A DNA stretch of 64,000 nucleotides from Desulforamulus ferrireducens (GCF_002005145.1 NZ_CP019698.1:2232001-2296000), one strand, 5' to 3'. Numbered from the stretch's first letter, positions 41,610 to 51,165 are shown. Notes: generated from the letters alone by a model not told the origin. Numbers and translations: made by a program.

Positions 41610-44054
41610 CTAGCTTACCAGCTTTTTAGCCAAAGCCACAGCCTCTACCGCATCTACGGCATAACCATCGGCACCTATTTCCCGGGCATACTGTTCAGTT
41701 ACCGCGGCGCCCCCCACCATAACCTTGCAGGTTAAGCCAGCTTCCTTAACCTTAGCTATGCAATCGGGCATATGAACCATGGTGGTAGTCATCAAAGCAC
41801 TTAAGGCTATAATATCCGCCCGGTGCTCCACCGCAGTTTGCAGAATAACCTGGTTGTCAACATTTTTACCTAAGTCAATAACTTCGAAGCCATGGTTTGC
41901 CAGCATTACCCCGAGAATGTTCTTGCCAATATCATGAATATCACCCTTGACCGTGGCTAATACCACTGTCCCTAGCTTCCTGGCCGTCCCTTGGGCCAAC
42001 TCCGGCTTTAGCCGTTCAAAGCTCTTAGTCATGGTTTCCCCGGCCATCATTAACTGTGGCAGGAAATAGATGCCCGCCCCGTACCTGCGTCCTACCTCTT
42101 CAATACCGGGAATCAAGGCTTTATCCAGCAGTTCCATGGGACTTAACCCACTGTCCAGGGCTTTATTAATATAATCCACCACATTATCCTTATCCCCGGA
42201 AAGCACGGCCTGATAAAGAACTTCCAAAGGTGTGTTAGCCTTTACTTCCTGCACCTGCGGGGTATAGCCACCTCCCTGGTTGGCCTGTTCTTGGGCAATA
42301 TAGTGCTCGGCCCGTACATCCCGGCCGGTGAGTACCGCGCCTGCCCGTAAGGTTTCCATCATCCGCTGATCCTGTGGGTTTAAAATAGCGGCATCCAGTC
42401 CTGCTTCCAAGGCCATGGCCAAGAAGGCTGTATTAATCAGACCTCGGTTAGGCAGTCCGAAGGAAACATTGCTTACTCCTAAACTGGTGGTTAAACCCAG
42501 CTCCTGCTTAATATACCTGATGGCTTTTAAGGTCTCCGGTACCCCCTCCGGCTGAGCACTGACGGTGAGCACCAAAGTATCGATCATTAAGTCATGCTTG
42601 GGAATACCTGTTTCCTCTACCTGTTGTAGCATTTTACGAGCCACAGCCAGCCGTTCCTCTGCCGTGGGGGGGATACCTTGATCATCCAAGGTTAAGCCAA
42701 TAAGGGCTGCACCATAGCGCTTGGCCAAGGGCAAAATAGTTTTTAAGCTGTTGGCTTCACCGTTGACTGAATTAATCAGGGCCTTGCCATGATAATTTTT
42801 CAGAGCCTGCTCAATTACCAAGGGGTCGGTACTATCGATACAAAGGGGGGCATCTACCAACACTTGTACGGCATTGACCGCCCGCTCCATGGCAGCCACT
42901 TGATCAACCCCGCCCACACCCACATTGACATCCAAAATGGCTGCCCCTGCTTCCACCTGAGCCAGGGCATCCCGGCGGGTAATCTCTGTTTTACCTTCCC
43001 GAATCTCTGCCTGGAGAGCTTTTTTGCCCGTAGGGTTCAACCGTTCACCTATGGCCACGGGCAAACCCGCGGGATGAATGGCTACGGTTTTTACCCGACT
43101 GGCCACACGCAAGCCAAAGAACTTGTTTCTAGGTTTGATGGTTAGTCCCTTGACAGCCTGCCCAATGGCTTTAATATGTTCCGGCGTGGTACCACAGCAA
43201 CCTCCCAGGATAGATGCCCCATATGCCACAAATTGTTTGGCATAGTCGGCCATTAGTTCAGGGGTTTCCCGGAAAATGGTGCGCCCCTCCACCATTTCAG
43301 GCATACCGGCATTGGGAGATACCAGGATAGGCAGGTTAGTACTCTGGGTTAATTTCTGCACCACCCCCGTAAGTTGACGGGGGCCCACCGAACAATTGAC
43401 CCCGATGGCTGACACTCCCAGCCGTTCTACCACCACTGCGGCGGTTTCCGGATCGGTGCCTGTGAAGGTACGACCGGATTCATCAAAGGTAAAACTGGCC
43501 ACCACCGGCACATTCCCAGCGTCCGCTGCCGCAATTAAAGCCGCTCGCATTTCCCCAATATCCCCAAAGGTCTCAAAGAGGATTAGGTCTACTTCGGCCT
43601 CCACCATAGCCCGACACTGCTCAAAAAACAATTGATAAGCCTCATCAAAGGACATTTCACCCAAGGGTCGCAGGAATTTGCCCAGGGGTCCGATGGACCC
43701 AGCCACCAAAGCCCCATAGGGCTTTGCTGCTTCTTTTGCCAAAGTTACAGCAGCATGGTTTAACTCCTTTACCCGCTCCTGCAGACCGTAGTCGGCCAGC
43801 TTACTGCCAATGGCACCAAAGGTGTTAGTGGTAATGATATCTGCTCCCGCCTTAAGGTAGAGCTTATGTACTTCTTTAATTACCTCAGGATGACTAACGT
43901 TCCACTCTTCGGGGCACCACCCCGCAGGTAATCCCCTTTGCTGCAGCAGGGTACCCATAGCTCCATCAATCACTAAAATCTCTTCTTTAACTCTCGCCCG
44001 AAAGGACAAACATGACCCTCTCCTTCCCTGTATGGATTTACTTTTTTCACCCAC
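41610..44054 (-). CDS. metH: cobalamin-dependent methionine synthase, catalytic modules
   Basis: An 814-residue protein with three of the four MetH modules. They are a homocysteine-binding domain (zinc cysteines in GVNCS and GGCCGTTPEH), a pterin/methyl-THF domain (from PVAIGERLNPTGKKA), and the cap plus B12-binding domain with the Co-ligand motif GDIHDIGKN. The C-terminal activation domain is missing and is encoded separately by the preceding gene. It transfers methyl from methyl-THF to homocysteine. The GTG start at 44054 follows TAGGAG, nine bases after the upstream stop. It is controlled by the SAM-I riboswitch upstream. Confidence 0.92.
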   Translation of the reverse strand: MGEKSKSIQGRRGSCLSFRARVKEEILVIDGAMGTLLQQRGLPAGWCPEEWNVSHPEVIKEVHKLYLKAGADIITTNTFGAIGSKLADYGLQERVKELNHAAVTLAKEAAKPYGALVAGSIGPLGKFLRPLGEMSFDEAYQLFFEQCRAMVEAEVDLILFETFGDIGEMRAALIAAADAGNVPVVASFTFDESGRTFTGTDPETAAVVVERLGVSAIGVNCSVGPRQLTGVVQKLTQSTNLPILVSPNAGMPEMVEGRTIFRETPELMADYAKQFVAYGASILGGCCGTTPEHIKAIGQAVKGLTIKPRNKFFGLRVASRVKTVAIHPAGLPVAIGERLNPTGKKALQAEIREGKTEITRRDALAQVEAGAAILDVNVGVGGVDQVAAMERAVNAVQVLVDAPLCIDSTDPLVIEQALKNYHGKALINSVNGEANSLKTILPLAKRYGAALIGLTLDDQGIPPTAEERLAVARKMLQQVEETGIPKHDLMIDTLVLTVSAQPEGVPETLKAIRYIKQELGLTTSLGVSNVSFGLPNRGLINTAFLAMALEAGLDAAILNPQDQRMMETLRAGAVLTGRDVRAEHYIAQEQANQGGGYTPQVQEVKANTPLEVLYQAVLSGDKDNVVDYINKALDSGLSPMELLDKALIPGIEEVGRRYGAGIYFLPQLMMAGETMTKSFERLKPELAQGTARKLGTVVLATVKGDIHDIGKNILGVMLANHGFEVIDLGKNVDNQVILQTAVEHRADIIALSALMTTTMVHMPDCIAKVKEAGLTCKVMVGGAAVTEQYAREIGADGYAVDAVEAVALAKKLVS

Positions 44055-44062
44055 TTAGTCTC

Positions 44063-44710
44063 CTAGGTAATTTCTCGAAATTGGCAATTAAGATTGGGAC
44101 ATCCACTGCATTTATGCTTAACCAGGGTAGGTTGTTGCCGGCTCCAACCCACAAGAAAAACTAAAGATTTTTGGGGCATCATTTGACCATATTCATTACA
44201 GCACAGACCAATTTGCTCTGCCCCTGCCCAGTTTAAAAATTGGGCAGTTTGTAAAATTTCCACCCCAGGGTAGCCCGGCCCGGTTCTTGCAGTGGCATAG
44301 AGCCCTCTTTGCCGCTGCTGTTTGCCCTTTAACGCCAAGACCCACTGGGCGGCCTCCTCCACTGCCACAGAACCCACGGCGTCAGCAGTTAATGCAGCGG
44401 TGGGTTCATTTAGTTTAAACAGGCGATCAATTTCATCCTCTATAGCCTTTCCCACCGTTACCGCTATCACACTTAGGGCAACGGAACAATGTAGGACCTT
44501 GCCTAAGGTAGGTTGTCTAATAAATTCATGATGCAGGGGATAATCCCGACAAACAGCCCGGGGGTAAAGTAAATGTTTAACCTCCTTGGCCATTTTCTCG
44601 ACTTTTTCCAGTATTCTGGGACTTTGTTGATTTAGCGGCTGTCCCATATACCTTAATACCTGCTGTATATTGAGGGAAACCGGAATTTCGGTGAAGAGCA
44701 ACTCTCCCAC
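44063..44710 (-). CDS. methionine synthase activation-domain protein
   Basis: A 215-residue stand-alone version of the MetH activation domain, which binds SAM for reductive methylation of cobalamin. The core segment RTGPGYPGVEILQTAQFL carries the R-x-x-x-GYP signature. A C-terminal CSGCPNLNCQF motif adds three cysteines that may hold a metal or cluster. It is the first gene behind the SAM-I riboswitch and immediately precedes the catalytic gene, so this is a split methionine synthase. Confidence 0.85.
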   Translation of the reverse strand: MGELLFTEIPVSLNIQQVLRYMGQPLNQQSPRILEKVEKMAKEVKHLLYPRAVCRDYPLHHEFIRQPTLGKVLHCSVALSVIAVTVGKAIEDEIDRLFKLNEPTAALTADAVGSVAVEEAAQWVLALKGKQQRQRGLYATARTGPGYPGVEILQTAQFLNWAGAEQIGLCCNEYGQMMPQKSLVFLVGWSRQQPTLVKHKCSGCPNLNCQFREIT

Positions 44711-44736
44711 CCCTTATATTTGAAAACTTGGCTTAT

Positions 44737-44775
44737 CCAAGTCTTTTAGGACGCAGGCGGCACCCTTAGTTTTTA
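44737..44775. repeat. second copy of the TTAGGACGCA element
   Basis: CCAAGTC-N2-TTAGGACGCA-N-GCGG-...-CCTTAGTTTTT matches 32643-32679 at about 32 of 37 positions. Here it lies between the SAM-riboswitch terminator and the first gene and does not form the full terminator hairpin. Confidence 0.55.
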
Positions 44776-44779
44776 GGTA

Positions 44780-44805
44780 TAAAAAAAACACCCACTTAGG
44801 GTGTT
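44780..44805 (-). terminator. expression-platform terminator of the SAM-I riboswitch
   Basis: On the minus strand AACACCC and GGGTGTT pair over five bases, then eight T. It would form when SAM is bound, stopping transcription before the methionine synthase genes. Confidence 0.88.
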
Positions 44806-44838
44806 CTCGGTATTAATCCACATTAAACCTGCAGCACC

Positions 44839-44943
44839 CTCATCTCTCAGAACCTACTCGGTTCCGCAGGAGTTGGCACCGTCGCCAAATTTTGGCCGGT
44901 TGCCGGGTTTCATTGGGCCAGTCCCTCCACCACTCTAGATAAG
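44839..44943 (-). ncRNA. SAM-I (S-box) riboswitch aptamer
   Basis: On the minus strand the canonical S-box appears: CTTATC-TAGAG-GGTGGAGGGACTGGCCC, then GATGAAACCCGGCAACC-like core (AATGAAACCCGGCAACC), GGTGCCAA-CTCCTGC and GAGAGATGAG closing P1. All conserved blocks are in order. It controls the split methionine synthase operon 44710-39779 by transcription termination. Confidence 0.96.
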
Positions 44944-45002
44944 ATCGCTTAATCTGCCATATTTTATACTAATGGTAATTTACACTAAGAACCTGCCTGT
45001 CG

Positions 45003-46280
45003 TCAAGAACTTTCCTGGGTCAGTGAAGCCGCCGCTTCCCCGGCCAGATAACCGGTACTAAAGGCCACCTGCATGTTAAAACCACCGGTGTGGGCATCCA
45101 CATCAATAATTTCTCCGGCAAAGAACAGACCATGGATAAGCTTCGAGGCCATGGTACGGGGATTAATTTCCTTTATATGTACTCCGCCGCCGGTTACCGT
45201 AGCCTCTGCTAAAGGCCTGGTTCCCGTAACTTTCAGAGGCAGAGCTTTCAACAAACGAACCAGAACCTCTAACGAATCAGAGGCTAGTTTGTCAAAGGGA
45301 GTTTCCGGGTTGAGTCCGGACAGGGTTATGGCTACTTTACTTAACCGTTCTGGCAAGAGGGTGGAAATAATATTCTTTAAGGAACGTTTGCTACCAGTAG
45401 CCGCCTTTTCTATAATCAGCTGCTCCAGGCTTTGCCAGGTATGTTGGGGAAATAAATCCAACTCACCCCTAAGTGGCCCCTGTCCCTGGGCACAGGCCAG
45501 GGCCACCACCCGTCCCACACGCAGCGCCCCGGGGCCGGACAAACCCCAATGGGTAAATATAATATCCCCTATCTCAGAAGCCAAGAGCTTGCCCTTTTCA
45601 TTATAAAGGGTGATCATTACCTGGGGTAAGGAGACTCCTTGTACCTCCCTTTGCACAATCCAGGGATCATGGCAGGTAATGGCCACAGCCGCAGGATATA
45701 GTGGCGTAATGGTATGACCTGCCCTTTGGGCCATTTTGTGTCCCTCACCTGTGCTGCCGGTTTGCGGATAGGAAAGCCCTCCTGTGGCCAGTACCACGGC
45801 ATTGGCCGCTAACATCTTCTCTCCTAGCCAAACCCCTTGGCAGCAGCCATCTTTAATCTGTAAAGCATCCACCTTGCTTTGATAACGAATACTAACTCCC
45901 AGTCGCTGTAAATACTTTAACAGCGTATTTAACACATCTGCCGCCCGATCGGTAACAGGGAAAACTCGTCCCTGCTCCTCCACCTTGGTGCGCAAACCCA
46001 ACTTTTTCAGCAAGTCCCGTAAATCTTGTCCAGAAAAGCGATGCAGGGCGCTATAAACAAACTTACCATTGCCGGGAATATTGGCGATGGTTTCTTCCAG
46101 ATTAGCATTATTGGTTAAGTTACAACGCCCGCCACCGGTGATGAGCATTTTTCTGCCCAGGGTATCGTTCTTTTCTATGATAAGCACCCTGGCTCCCAAT
46201 TCTGCGGCTCGGGCAGCTGCCAGCATACCCGCCGGTCCGCCACCCACTACGATTACATCATAGGCTTTGGTCAATACCAT
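45003..46280 (-). CDS. HI0933-family flavoprotein (FAD-dependent oxidoreductase)
   Basis: A flavoprotein of about 425 residues of the HI0933/BaiN-like family. The N-terminal FAD-binding motif is VVGGGPAGMLAAARAAELGA, followed by MLITGGGRCNLTN; the C-terminal GEIIDVDAHTGGFNMQ closes the FAD site. The physiological substrate is unknown. I start at the ATG at 46280 with AGGAG close upstream; the 36-residue extension to 46388 would run through a heptamer repeat and is not credible. Confidence 0.88.
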   Translation of the reverse strand: MVLTKAYDVIVVGGGPAGMLAAARAAELGARVLIIEKNDTLGRKMLITGGGRCNLTNNANLEETIANIPGNGKFVYSALHRFSGQDLRDLLKKLGLRTKVEEQGRVFPVTDRAADVLNTLLKYLQRLGVSIRYQSKVDALQIKDGCCQGVWLGEKMLAANAVVLATGGLSYPQTGSTGEGHKMAQRAGHTITPLYPAAVAITCHDPWIVQREVQGVSLPQVMITLYNEKGKLLASEIGDIIFTHWGLSGPGALRVGRVVALACAQGQGPLRGELDLFPQHTWQSLEQLIIEKAATGSKRSLKNIISTLLPERLSKVAITLSGLNPETPFDKLASDSLEVLVRLLKALPLKVTGTRPLAEATVTGGGVHIKEINPRTMASKLIHGLFFAGEIIDVDAHTGGFNMQVAFSTGYLAGEAAASLTQESS

Positions 46281-46325
46281 CGACTCCTGTATAAAGGGGC
46301 TTTGGGGCCTTAGGCCGTAAGCTTT

Positions 46326-46357
46326 CGGCCATCGGCCATCAGCCATCGGCCGTCGGC
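46326..46357. repeat. tandem heptamer repeat
   Basis: About 4.6 copies of CGGCCAT (CGGCCAT, CGGCCAT, CAGCCAT, CGGCCGT, CGGC) lie just upstream of the flavoprotein start. Related GGCCGACGGCC-type sequence recurs at about 46470-46482, and TTGCACAACA is repeated at 46484 and 46502. Confidence 0.7.
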
Positions 46358-46521
46358 TTGGTTGGATTAAACATGGTACTTGTAGCACATTTCTCTGAAG
46401 AGGGGATTTATAAGAGGTTCTCCAAAAGGCTTATGGTTTAGGGCCTACGGCTAAAATCTCTATAGTCGGTGGCCGACGGCCAGTTGCACAACATCCCTCA
46501 ATTGCACAACAACCTTTTCCC

Positions 46522-47622
46522 TTAAACATTAAATCTAAAGTTTATAATATCGCCATCTTGAACAATATATTCTTTACCTTCCAGGCGGAATAGACCCTTT
46601 TCTTTCACTTTGGCCATTGAGCCAGCTTCCACCAGATCATCAAAAGCCACTACCTCCGCCCGGATAAAACCCCGCTCAATATCGGAGTGAATCTTACCCG
46701 CTGCTTTTTTCGCATCGGTGCCTTTCTTGATGGTCCAAGCCCTTACTTCATCTTCCCCGGCGGTGAGGAAGGAGATCAGACCCAGGTAATCGTAGACAGT
46801 CCTGGCCAGCCTGTCGATACCAGGCTCAGAAATGCCCAGATCCTCCATAAAGAGGGCTCGATCCTCTTCGGGCAGTTGACTAATTTCCATTTCCATGCGT
46901 CCACAGATTTCCAAAACGGCAATACCCTTGGAGGCAGCATACTTTTCTACCTCCTCTTTACCGGGGTAGGTGCCTGCCTTGAACTGATCTTCATCAATAT
47001 TAATTACCAGCATCATAGGTTTCTCGGTTAAGAAAGCGTAATTGCGCAGTGTATGTTTTTCCTCCTCGCTGAGGCCCAGCTGACTAATGGGTGATTCCTC
47101 TTCCAAGGCCGCCAAACACTTTTTGAGAACTTCCAATTCAAAGGCATTTTCCTTGGTTATTTTCTTACCAGACTGGATTCTCTCAATACGCTTTTCCACT
47201 AAATCCATATCTGCCAGTAAAATTTCCACAGCGATGGTTTCAATATCCCGCAGGGGGTTAATATCATCCTCTACATGGGGTACATCTTGGTTCTTAAAGG
47301 CCCTTACCACATGCACCAATAAATCGGCATTGCGAATGGCACTGAGAAATTGGTTGCCCACACCTTTGCCTTCACTGGCTCCACGTACCAGGCCGGGAAC
47401 TTCACTAAATTGTATTTGGGCATAGGTAGTTTTGCGAGGCTTATACATGTTAGCCAAGAAATCAATGCGCTTGTCCGGTACCTTGGCAGAAGCAGTAATG
47501 GTCTCTGTTTTACCACTAAGAAAATTAGATATTTCCTGTTCGGAGTTGGTTAATAAATTAAAAATAGTTGTTTTACCCACCAGTGGGAGGCCAATAATGC
47601 CACTAATCAAATTGGTTGACAC
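46522..47622 (-). CDS. ychF: YchF-family GTP/ATP-binding protein
   Basis: A 366-residue P-loop protein of the OBG/YchF group: G1 GLPLVGKTT, G3 FSEVPGLVRGASEG, a long coiled hairpin and a C-terminal TGS domain (GLFRLEGKEYIVQDGD). YchF proteins bind ATP or GTP and associate with ribosomes. G4 reads NIDEDQF, not the canonical NKxD, in keeping with relaxed base specificity. Length is typical. It is monocistronic. Confidence 0.9.
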   Translation of the reverse strand: MSTNLISGIIGLPLVGKTTIFNLLTNSEQEISNFLSGKTETITASAKVPDKRIDFLANMYKPRKTTYAQIQFSEVPGLVRGASEGKGVGNQFLSAIRNADLLVHVVRAFKNQDVPHVEDDINPLRDIETIAVEILLADMDLVEKRIERIQSGKKITKENAFELEVLKKCLAALEEESPISQLGLSEEEKHTLRNYAFLTEKPMMLVINIDEDQFKAGTYPGKEEVEKYAASKGIAVLEICGRMEMEISQLPEEDRALFMEDLGISEPGIDRLARTVYDYLGLISFLTAGEDEVRAWTIKKGTDAKKAAGKIHSDIERGFIRAEVVAFDDLVEAGSMAKVKEKGLFRLEGKEYIVQDGDIINFRFNV

Positions 47623-47716
47623 GTTATTATCACCTCAATTATTTACTACCAGAGGATTGTATCATATATTACCGTTCTTTGCCAATCTGTTAAAGTAACA
47701 GTATTCCGAAGGCAAA

Positions 47717-47748
47717 CAGGGAGTGGCACAAATTGGCAACACTCCCTG
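47717..47748 (-). terminator. hairpin ending the tnaA operon
   Basis: CAGGGAGTG and CACTCCCTG pair perfectly, extended by CAAA/TTTG, behind the small 41-aa gene. The T-tract is short. Confidence 0.55.
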
Positions 47749-47777
47749 ATTTGCTTCACCCATATGCTGTTGTTCCT

Positions 47778-47903
47778 TTATGGCACCATACCATCGGACA
47801 TCTTAGCATATTCTTCATTGTGGTACCTGCTGGATTGTAATTTTCCTTGCTGCACCTGACTTTCCTTTTCCTCAGGAGCATTCATACTTTCTTTTTTGTC
47901 CAT
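47778..47903 (-). CDS. small hydrophilic protein, 41 aa
   Basis: Read by hand: ATG at 47903 behind GGAGGGA, 41 codons, TAA at 47778. Highly charged and glutamine-rich (MDKKESMNAPEEKESQ), with a Tyr/Met-rich end and no hydrophobic segment, so it is not a MetS-type transporter subunit. It lies 38 bases after the NSS-family transporter and is probably the last gene of the tnaA operon. Unrecognised. Confidence 0.55.
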   Translation of the reverse strand: MDKKESMNAPEEKESQVQQGKLQSSRYHNEEYAKMSDGMVP

Positions 47904-47941
47904 GTTTTTCCCTCCTAATTTAATATTTAATGTATCAGTTG

Positions 47942-49255
47942 CTAGATGCCACCCAAAACAACACCCATGATGAGGATAAAGAGGGCAACCCCTGTAAAGA
48001 CATACTTAGCCAGGTAACCCCACCACTCACCCATGGGCTTGGCTGCACCCTGGTTTACCTGGGCCACGGCTCTTTTGACACCATAAACCCAGAAGAAAAC
48101 AAAGGCCGCCAGTACAGCCCCAAAGGGGACAATATAAATGGTTACTATGTCAGAGAATTTACCAAAAAAGTCCATATTAAGATCCAGGGGAATACCAATA
48201 AGAAAACCTAAGGTAGCTACAATAATGGACGCCTTCAGTCGACTCATCTTAAAACGATCCATGACAGCCTCCACAGGTACCTCCATTAAATTGATGGCCG
48301 AGGAAAGGGCTGCAAAAACAACAGCTAAGAAAAACAGTACACCAAAGAGATAACCCCCGGGCATATGACTAAAAACAGAGGGAATGGTGATAAACAGCAG
48401 CGGTGGACCTGCCTGGGGATCCTGACCGAAGGCAAAGGCGGCCGGAATGACCACAAAGGCTGCCAACAGCGAAGCAATGGTCGTCCAAAAAGCTGTATGG
48501 ATGGCAGAGGAGGGAATATCTTCCTTCTCCTTCAGATAACTGCCATAGACCAGCATGGCCGCCCCACCTAAGGAAACTGTAAAAAAGGCTTGTCCCAGGG
48601 CGTTTACCCAGGTTAAGGGGTCTTGCAGCTTGGACCAGTCCGGTACAGTTAAAAACTTAATACCCTCTGCTGCCCCCTCCAGGGTTAAGGTGCGGATCAA
48701 GAGGATTAGCAAAATAATAAACAATCCCGGCATCATGATCTTATTGGCTTTTTCAATACCACCGGCTACCCCTTTGGCGATAATGGCCAGGGTTAATAAC
48801 AGGGCCAAAGCATGCCAGAAAATACTTTCCGGTTGTCCGGCAAACCCACCAAAGTAGGGCCCCGGTTCAATCTTGGTAAAGGTATTGGTCAAAGCTAACC
48901 AAAAATACTTAATAATCCAACCACAGACAATCAAATAAAAGGTGAATACTCCTGTTACCCCCAGTACAGGGATAACCCCTAGGGCTGCCCCCAGGCCGCC
49001 GTTACCCTTTTCCTTAAAGACGCTTTCAAAGGCACTGATGGCTCCCTTTTGTTGACTTCGCCCAAAGGCAAATTCACCCATCAGCCCGGTAACTCCCAGA
49101 ACAAAGGTAAAAACTAAATAGGGCACCATAAAGGCGGCACCACCATAGGCCCCAATACGAAAGGGGAACATCCAAATGGAACCCAGCCCCATGGCGGCAC
49201 CTACCGCGGCTAAGATAAATCCCGTCTTACCAGACCAAGATTCACGTTCTGCCAT
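47942..49255 (-). CDS. sodium-dependent amino acid transporter (NSS family)
   Basis: A 437-residue membrane protein with about 11 hydrophobic segments and the NSS signature KTGFILAAVGAAMGLGSIWMFPF in the first helix (sodium and substrate site). It imports an amino acid with sodium. It follows tryptophanase by 30 bases in the same direction, so tryptophan is the likely substrate; this is inference from context. Confidence 0.9.
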   Translation of the reverse strand: MAERESWSGKTGFILAAVGAAMGLGSIWMFPFRIGAYGGAAFMVPYLVFTFVLGVTGLMGEFAFGRSQQKGAISAFESVFKEKGNGGLGAALGVIPVLGVTGVFTFYLIVCGWIIKYFWLALTNTFTKIEPGPYFGGFAGQPESIFWHALALLLTLAIIAKGVAGGIEKANKIMMPGLFIILLILLIRTLTLEGAAEGIKFLTVPDWSKLQDPLTWVNALGQAFFTVSLGGAAMLVYGSYLKEKEDIPSSAIHTAFWTTIASLLAAFVVIPAAFAFGQDPQAGPPLLFITIPSVFSHMPGGYLFGVLFFLAVVFAALSSAINLMEVPVEAVMDRFKMSRLKASIIVATLGFLIGIPLDLNMDFFGKFSDIVTIYIVPFGAVLAAFVFFWVYGVKRAVAQVNQGAAKPMGEWWGYLAKYVFTGVALFILIMGVVLGGI

Positions 49256-49285
49256 GCTGTCATCTCCAATCTCATGCCGGACTCT

Positions 49286-50674
49286 TTATTGCACCGGTTT
49301 TAGTCTGGCCAGAAAATGTCTTAACACCGGTGGTTCGTAGGTAAATTCCAACCCCTTAAGTGTTTTGGCTTGTTCCTTGGTGCTGAATAGTCCCTCGGCT
49401 ATCACATCCATATGGGTGTTGGTATAGGTTCTGCGAGGAATGGTCAGACGTAATAATTCCATGGGAGACTCCAGATTTTCTCCTGTATCCGGGTCTCTGC
49501 CCAACAGAAAAGAGCCAATCTCCACAGCCCGTACACCGGAATTAACATATAGGGCGTTAGCTAAGGACTGGGCTGGGAATTGATAATAAGGTATATGGGG
49601 CAACATTTTCTTGGCATCCACAAACACCGCATGCCCACCGGTGGGGTACTGAATGGGTATACCGCCCTCCCGTAGTTTTTCACCCAGGTAGGCCACCTGT
49701 CCGATGCGATAATCCAAATAATCATAATCCATACCTTCATAAAGGCCTCGGGTCAGGGCTTCCATATCCCGTCCGGCTAAACCACCATAGGTAATAAAAC
49801 CTTCCATGGGTACCGTCCGTGCCGCACATTTCTTATATAGCTCTTCATCATCCTTGATGGCCAGGACGCCACCAATATTAACGATAGCATCCTTTTTAGC
49901 ACTCATGGTAAAGCCCTCGGCGTAACTGAACATTTCTTTAACAATTTCCTTAATGGATTTGTGAGCGTAGCCTTCCTCCCTGTTTTTAATGAAGTAAGCA
50001 TTTTCATAAGCCCTGGCAGCATCAATAAATACTCTGATGCCATATTTTTTGGCCAATTCACTGGTCTTGCGCATATTTTCCATGGATACCGGCTGACCAC
50101 CACAGCTATTACATGTTATGGTAATAATAACCATGGCAATATTCTCTGGCCCTTTTTCCTTAATCAGAGCTTCCAGCCTGTCAAGATCAAAATTGCCTTT
50201 AAAAGGGTGATATTTCTCAGTATCAAAGGCATCTTCAATAACACAATTTATCGCACGCCCACCGGCCATTTCAACATGACCCTTGGTGGTATCAAAGTGC
50301 ATGTTACTGATAAAAATTTGACCTGGTTTTTTAATTATGCTAGGGAATAGTACCTGTTCGGCACCCCGTCCCTGGTGGGTGGGAATGGTATATTTATAGC
50401 CAAAGATATCCTCCACAGCATTCCTCAGGTTATTATAATTTCTACTGCCTGAGTAGGCTTCATCCCCCATCATTAAACCTGCCCACTGATAATCACTCAT
50501 AGCCCCGGTCCCACTGTCAGTTAACAAATCGATATAGACTTCTTCACTTTGCAAGAGAAAGAGATTGTACCCTGCCCGCTCTAAAGCTGCCTCCCTCTCT
50601 TCCCGGGATATTTTCTTAATTGGTTCTACCATTTTAATTCTAAAAGGCTCCGGAATAGGTTTTACTGGACACAT
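49286..50674 (-). CDS. tnaA: tryptophanase
   Basis: A 462-residue beta-eliminating PLP lyase. The PLP lysine lies in [14 protein letters not shown] (Lys 261). [13 protein letters not shown] and [20 protein letters not shown] match tryptophanase rather than tyrosine phenol-lyase, which has Arg-Ser-Met-Glu at the latter site. It splits tryptophan into indole, pyruvate and ammonia. The ATG follows AGGAGG. It is transcribed with an NSS transporter and lies divergent from a tyrosine phenol-lyase gene. No tna-like leader peptide was seen. Confidence 0.93.
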   Translation of the reverse strand: MCPVKPIPEPFRIKMVEPIKKISREEREAALERAGYNLFLLQSEEVYIDLLTDSGTGAMSDYQWAGLMMGDEAYSGSRNYNNLRNAVEDIFGYKYTIPTHQGRGAEQVLFPSIIKKPGQIFISNMHFDTTKGHVEMAGGRAINCVIEDAFDTEKYHPFKGNFDLDRLEALIKEKGPENIAMVIITITCNSCGGQPVSMENMRKTSELAKKYGIRVFIDAARAYENAYFIKNREEGYAHKSIKEIVKEMFSYAEGFTMSAKKDAIVNIGGVLAIKDDEELYKKCAARTVPMEGFITYGGLAGRDMEALTRGLYEGMDYDYLDYRIGQVAYLGEKLREGGIPIQYPTGGHAVFVDAKKMLPHIPYYQFPAQSLANALYVNSGVRAVEIGSFLLGRDPDTGENLESPMELLRLTIPRRTYTNTHMDVIAEGLFSTKEQAKTLKGLEFTYEPPVLRHFLARLKPVQ

Positions 50675-50753
50675 TGGAAAAACCTCCTATTTTTACTTTG
50701 CAGTTATCATCTCCATCATTGGATTAAATATACACACCTGGATTTTTAGATAT

Positions 50754-50789
50754 AAAAAAGTGTCGCAAGCCTAGCTCACGACACTTTTT
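50754..50789 (-). terminator. bidirectional-type terminator upstream of tnaA
   Basis: AAAAAGTGTCG and CGACACTTTTT pair perfectly, with additional G-C pairs around a small loop; a T-run follows on the minus strand. It ends the small gene 50806-50961. Confidence 0.75.
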
Positions 50790-50805
50790 AATCTTCTCTC
50801 AGTTT

Positions 50806-50961
50806 TTAAGGTATAACATTGCCATCAATTTCAAAGGATAAGGCACTGGCATCGGTTTTTACCTTACTATAGGAAGCTTCAGATTGATTGGTAAAAGCAT
50901 CATTTAGGGTAGGGTTGGAGGCTTTGTGATTTTCTGACGCGGTTTTAGTTGTTTTTGGCAT
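50806..50961 (-). CDS. small protein, 51 aa
   Basis: Read by hand: ATG at 50961 behind GGGGG, 51 codons, TAA at 50806. Hydrophilic and Ser/Thr/Asn-rich (MPKTTKTASENHKAS), with a C-terminal SFEIDGNVIP. It lies alone between the divergent tnaA and tpl genes and has its own terminator. Unrecognised; a spore-associated small protein would fit the composition, but this is a guess. Confidence 0.5.
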   Translation of the reverse strand: MPKTTKTASENHKASNPTLNDAFTNQSEASYSKVKTDASALSFEIDGNVIP

Positions 50962-51017
50962 TGGCTTACCCCCTATTTTCAATAGATTTCATAAGTAATT
51001 ATCCGATGTTGCCTCTC

Positions 51018-51038
51018 AAAAAATACCTGGTATTTTTT
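51018..51038. promoter_or_regulatory. 21-bp perfect palindrome upstream of tpl
   Basis: AAAAAATACC-T-GGTATTTTTT, 130 bases before the tpl start. The one-base centre makes it a poor RNA hairpin, so a dimeric regulator operator is more likely. Confidence 0.5.
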
Positions 51039-51165
51039 GCTTGGTAAAGTTTCCAGCTTTTTTTGGATAAAAAACAACAACAGTTACAAACTATTGTCGT
51101 CAGCTTCAAAATATTTCGCCAATATGTTTGAAGGCGGTTAACAAAACAATGAAGGAGGTAGATAA

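Noticed and set aside
44963-45007. Promoter for the SAM-I leader (TTGACG and TATAAA on the minus strand)
   Set aside because: The spacing between the two boxes is far too long; no second -35 box is convincing, so no promoter was called.
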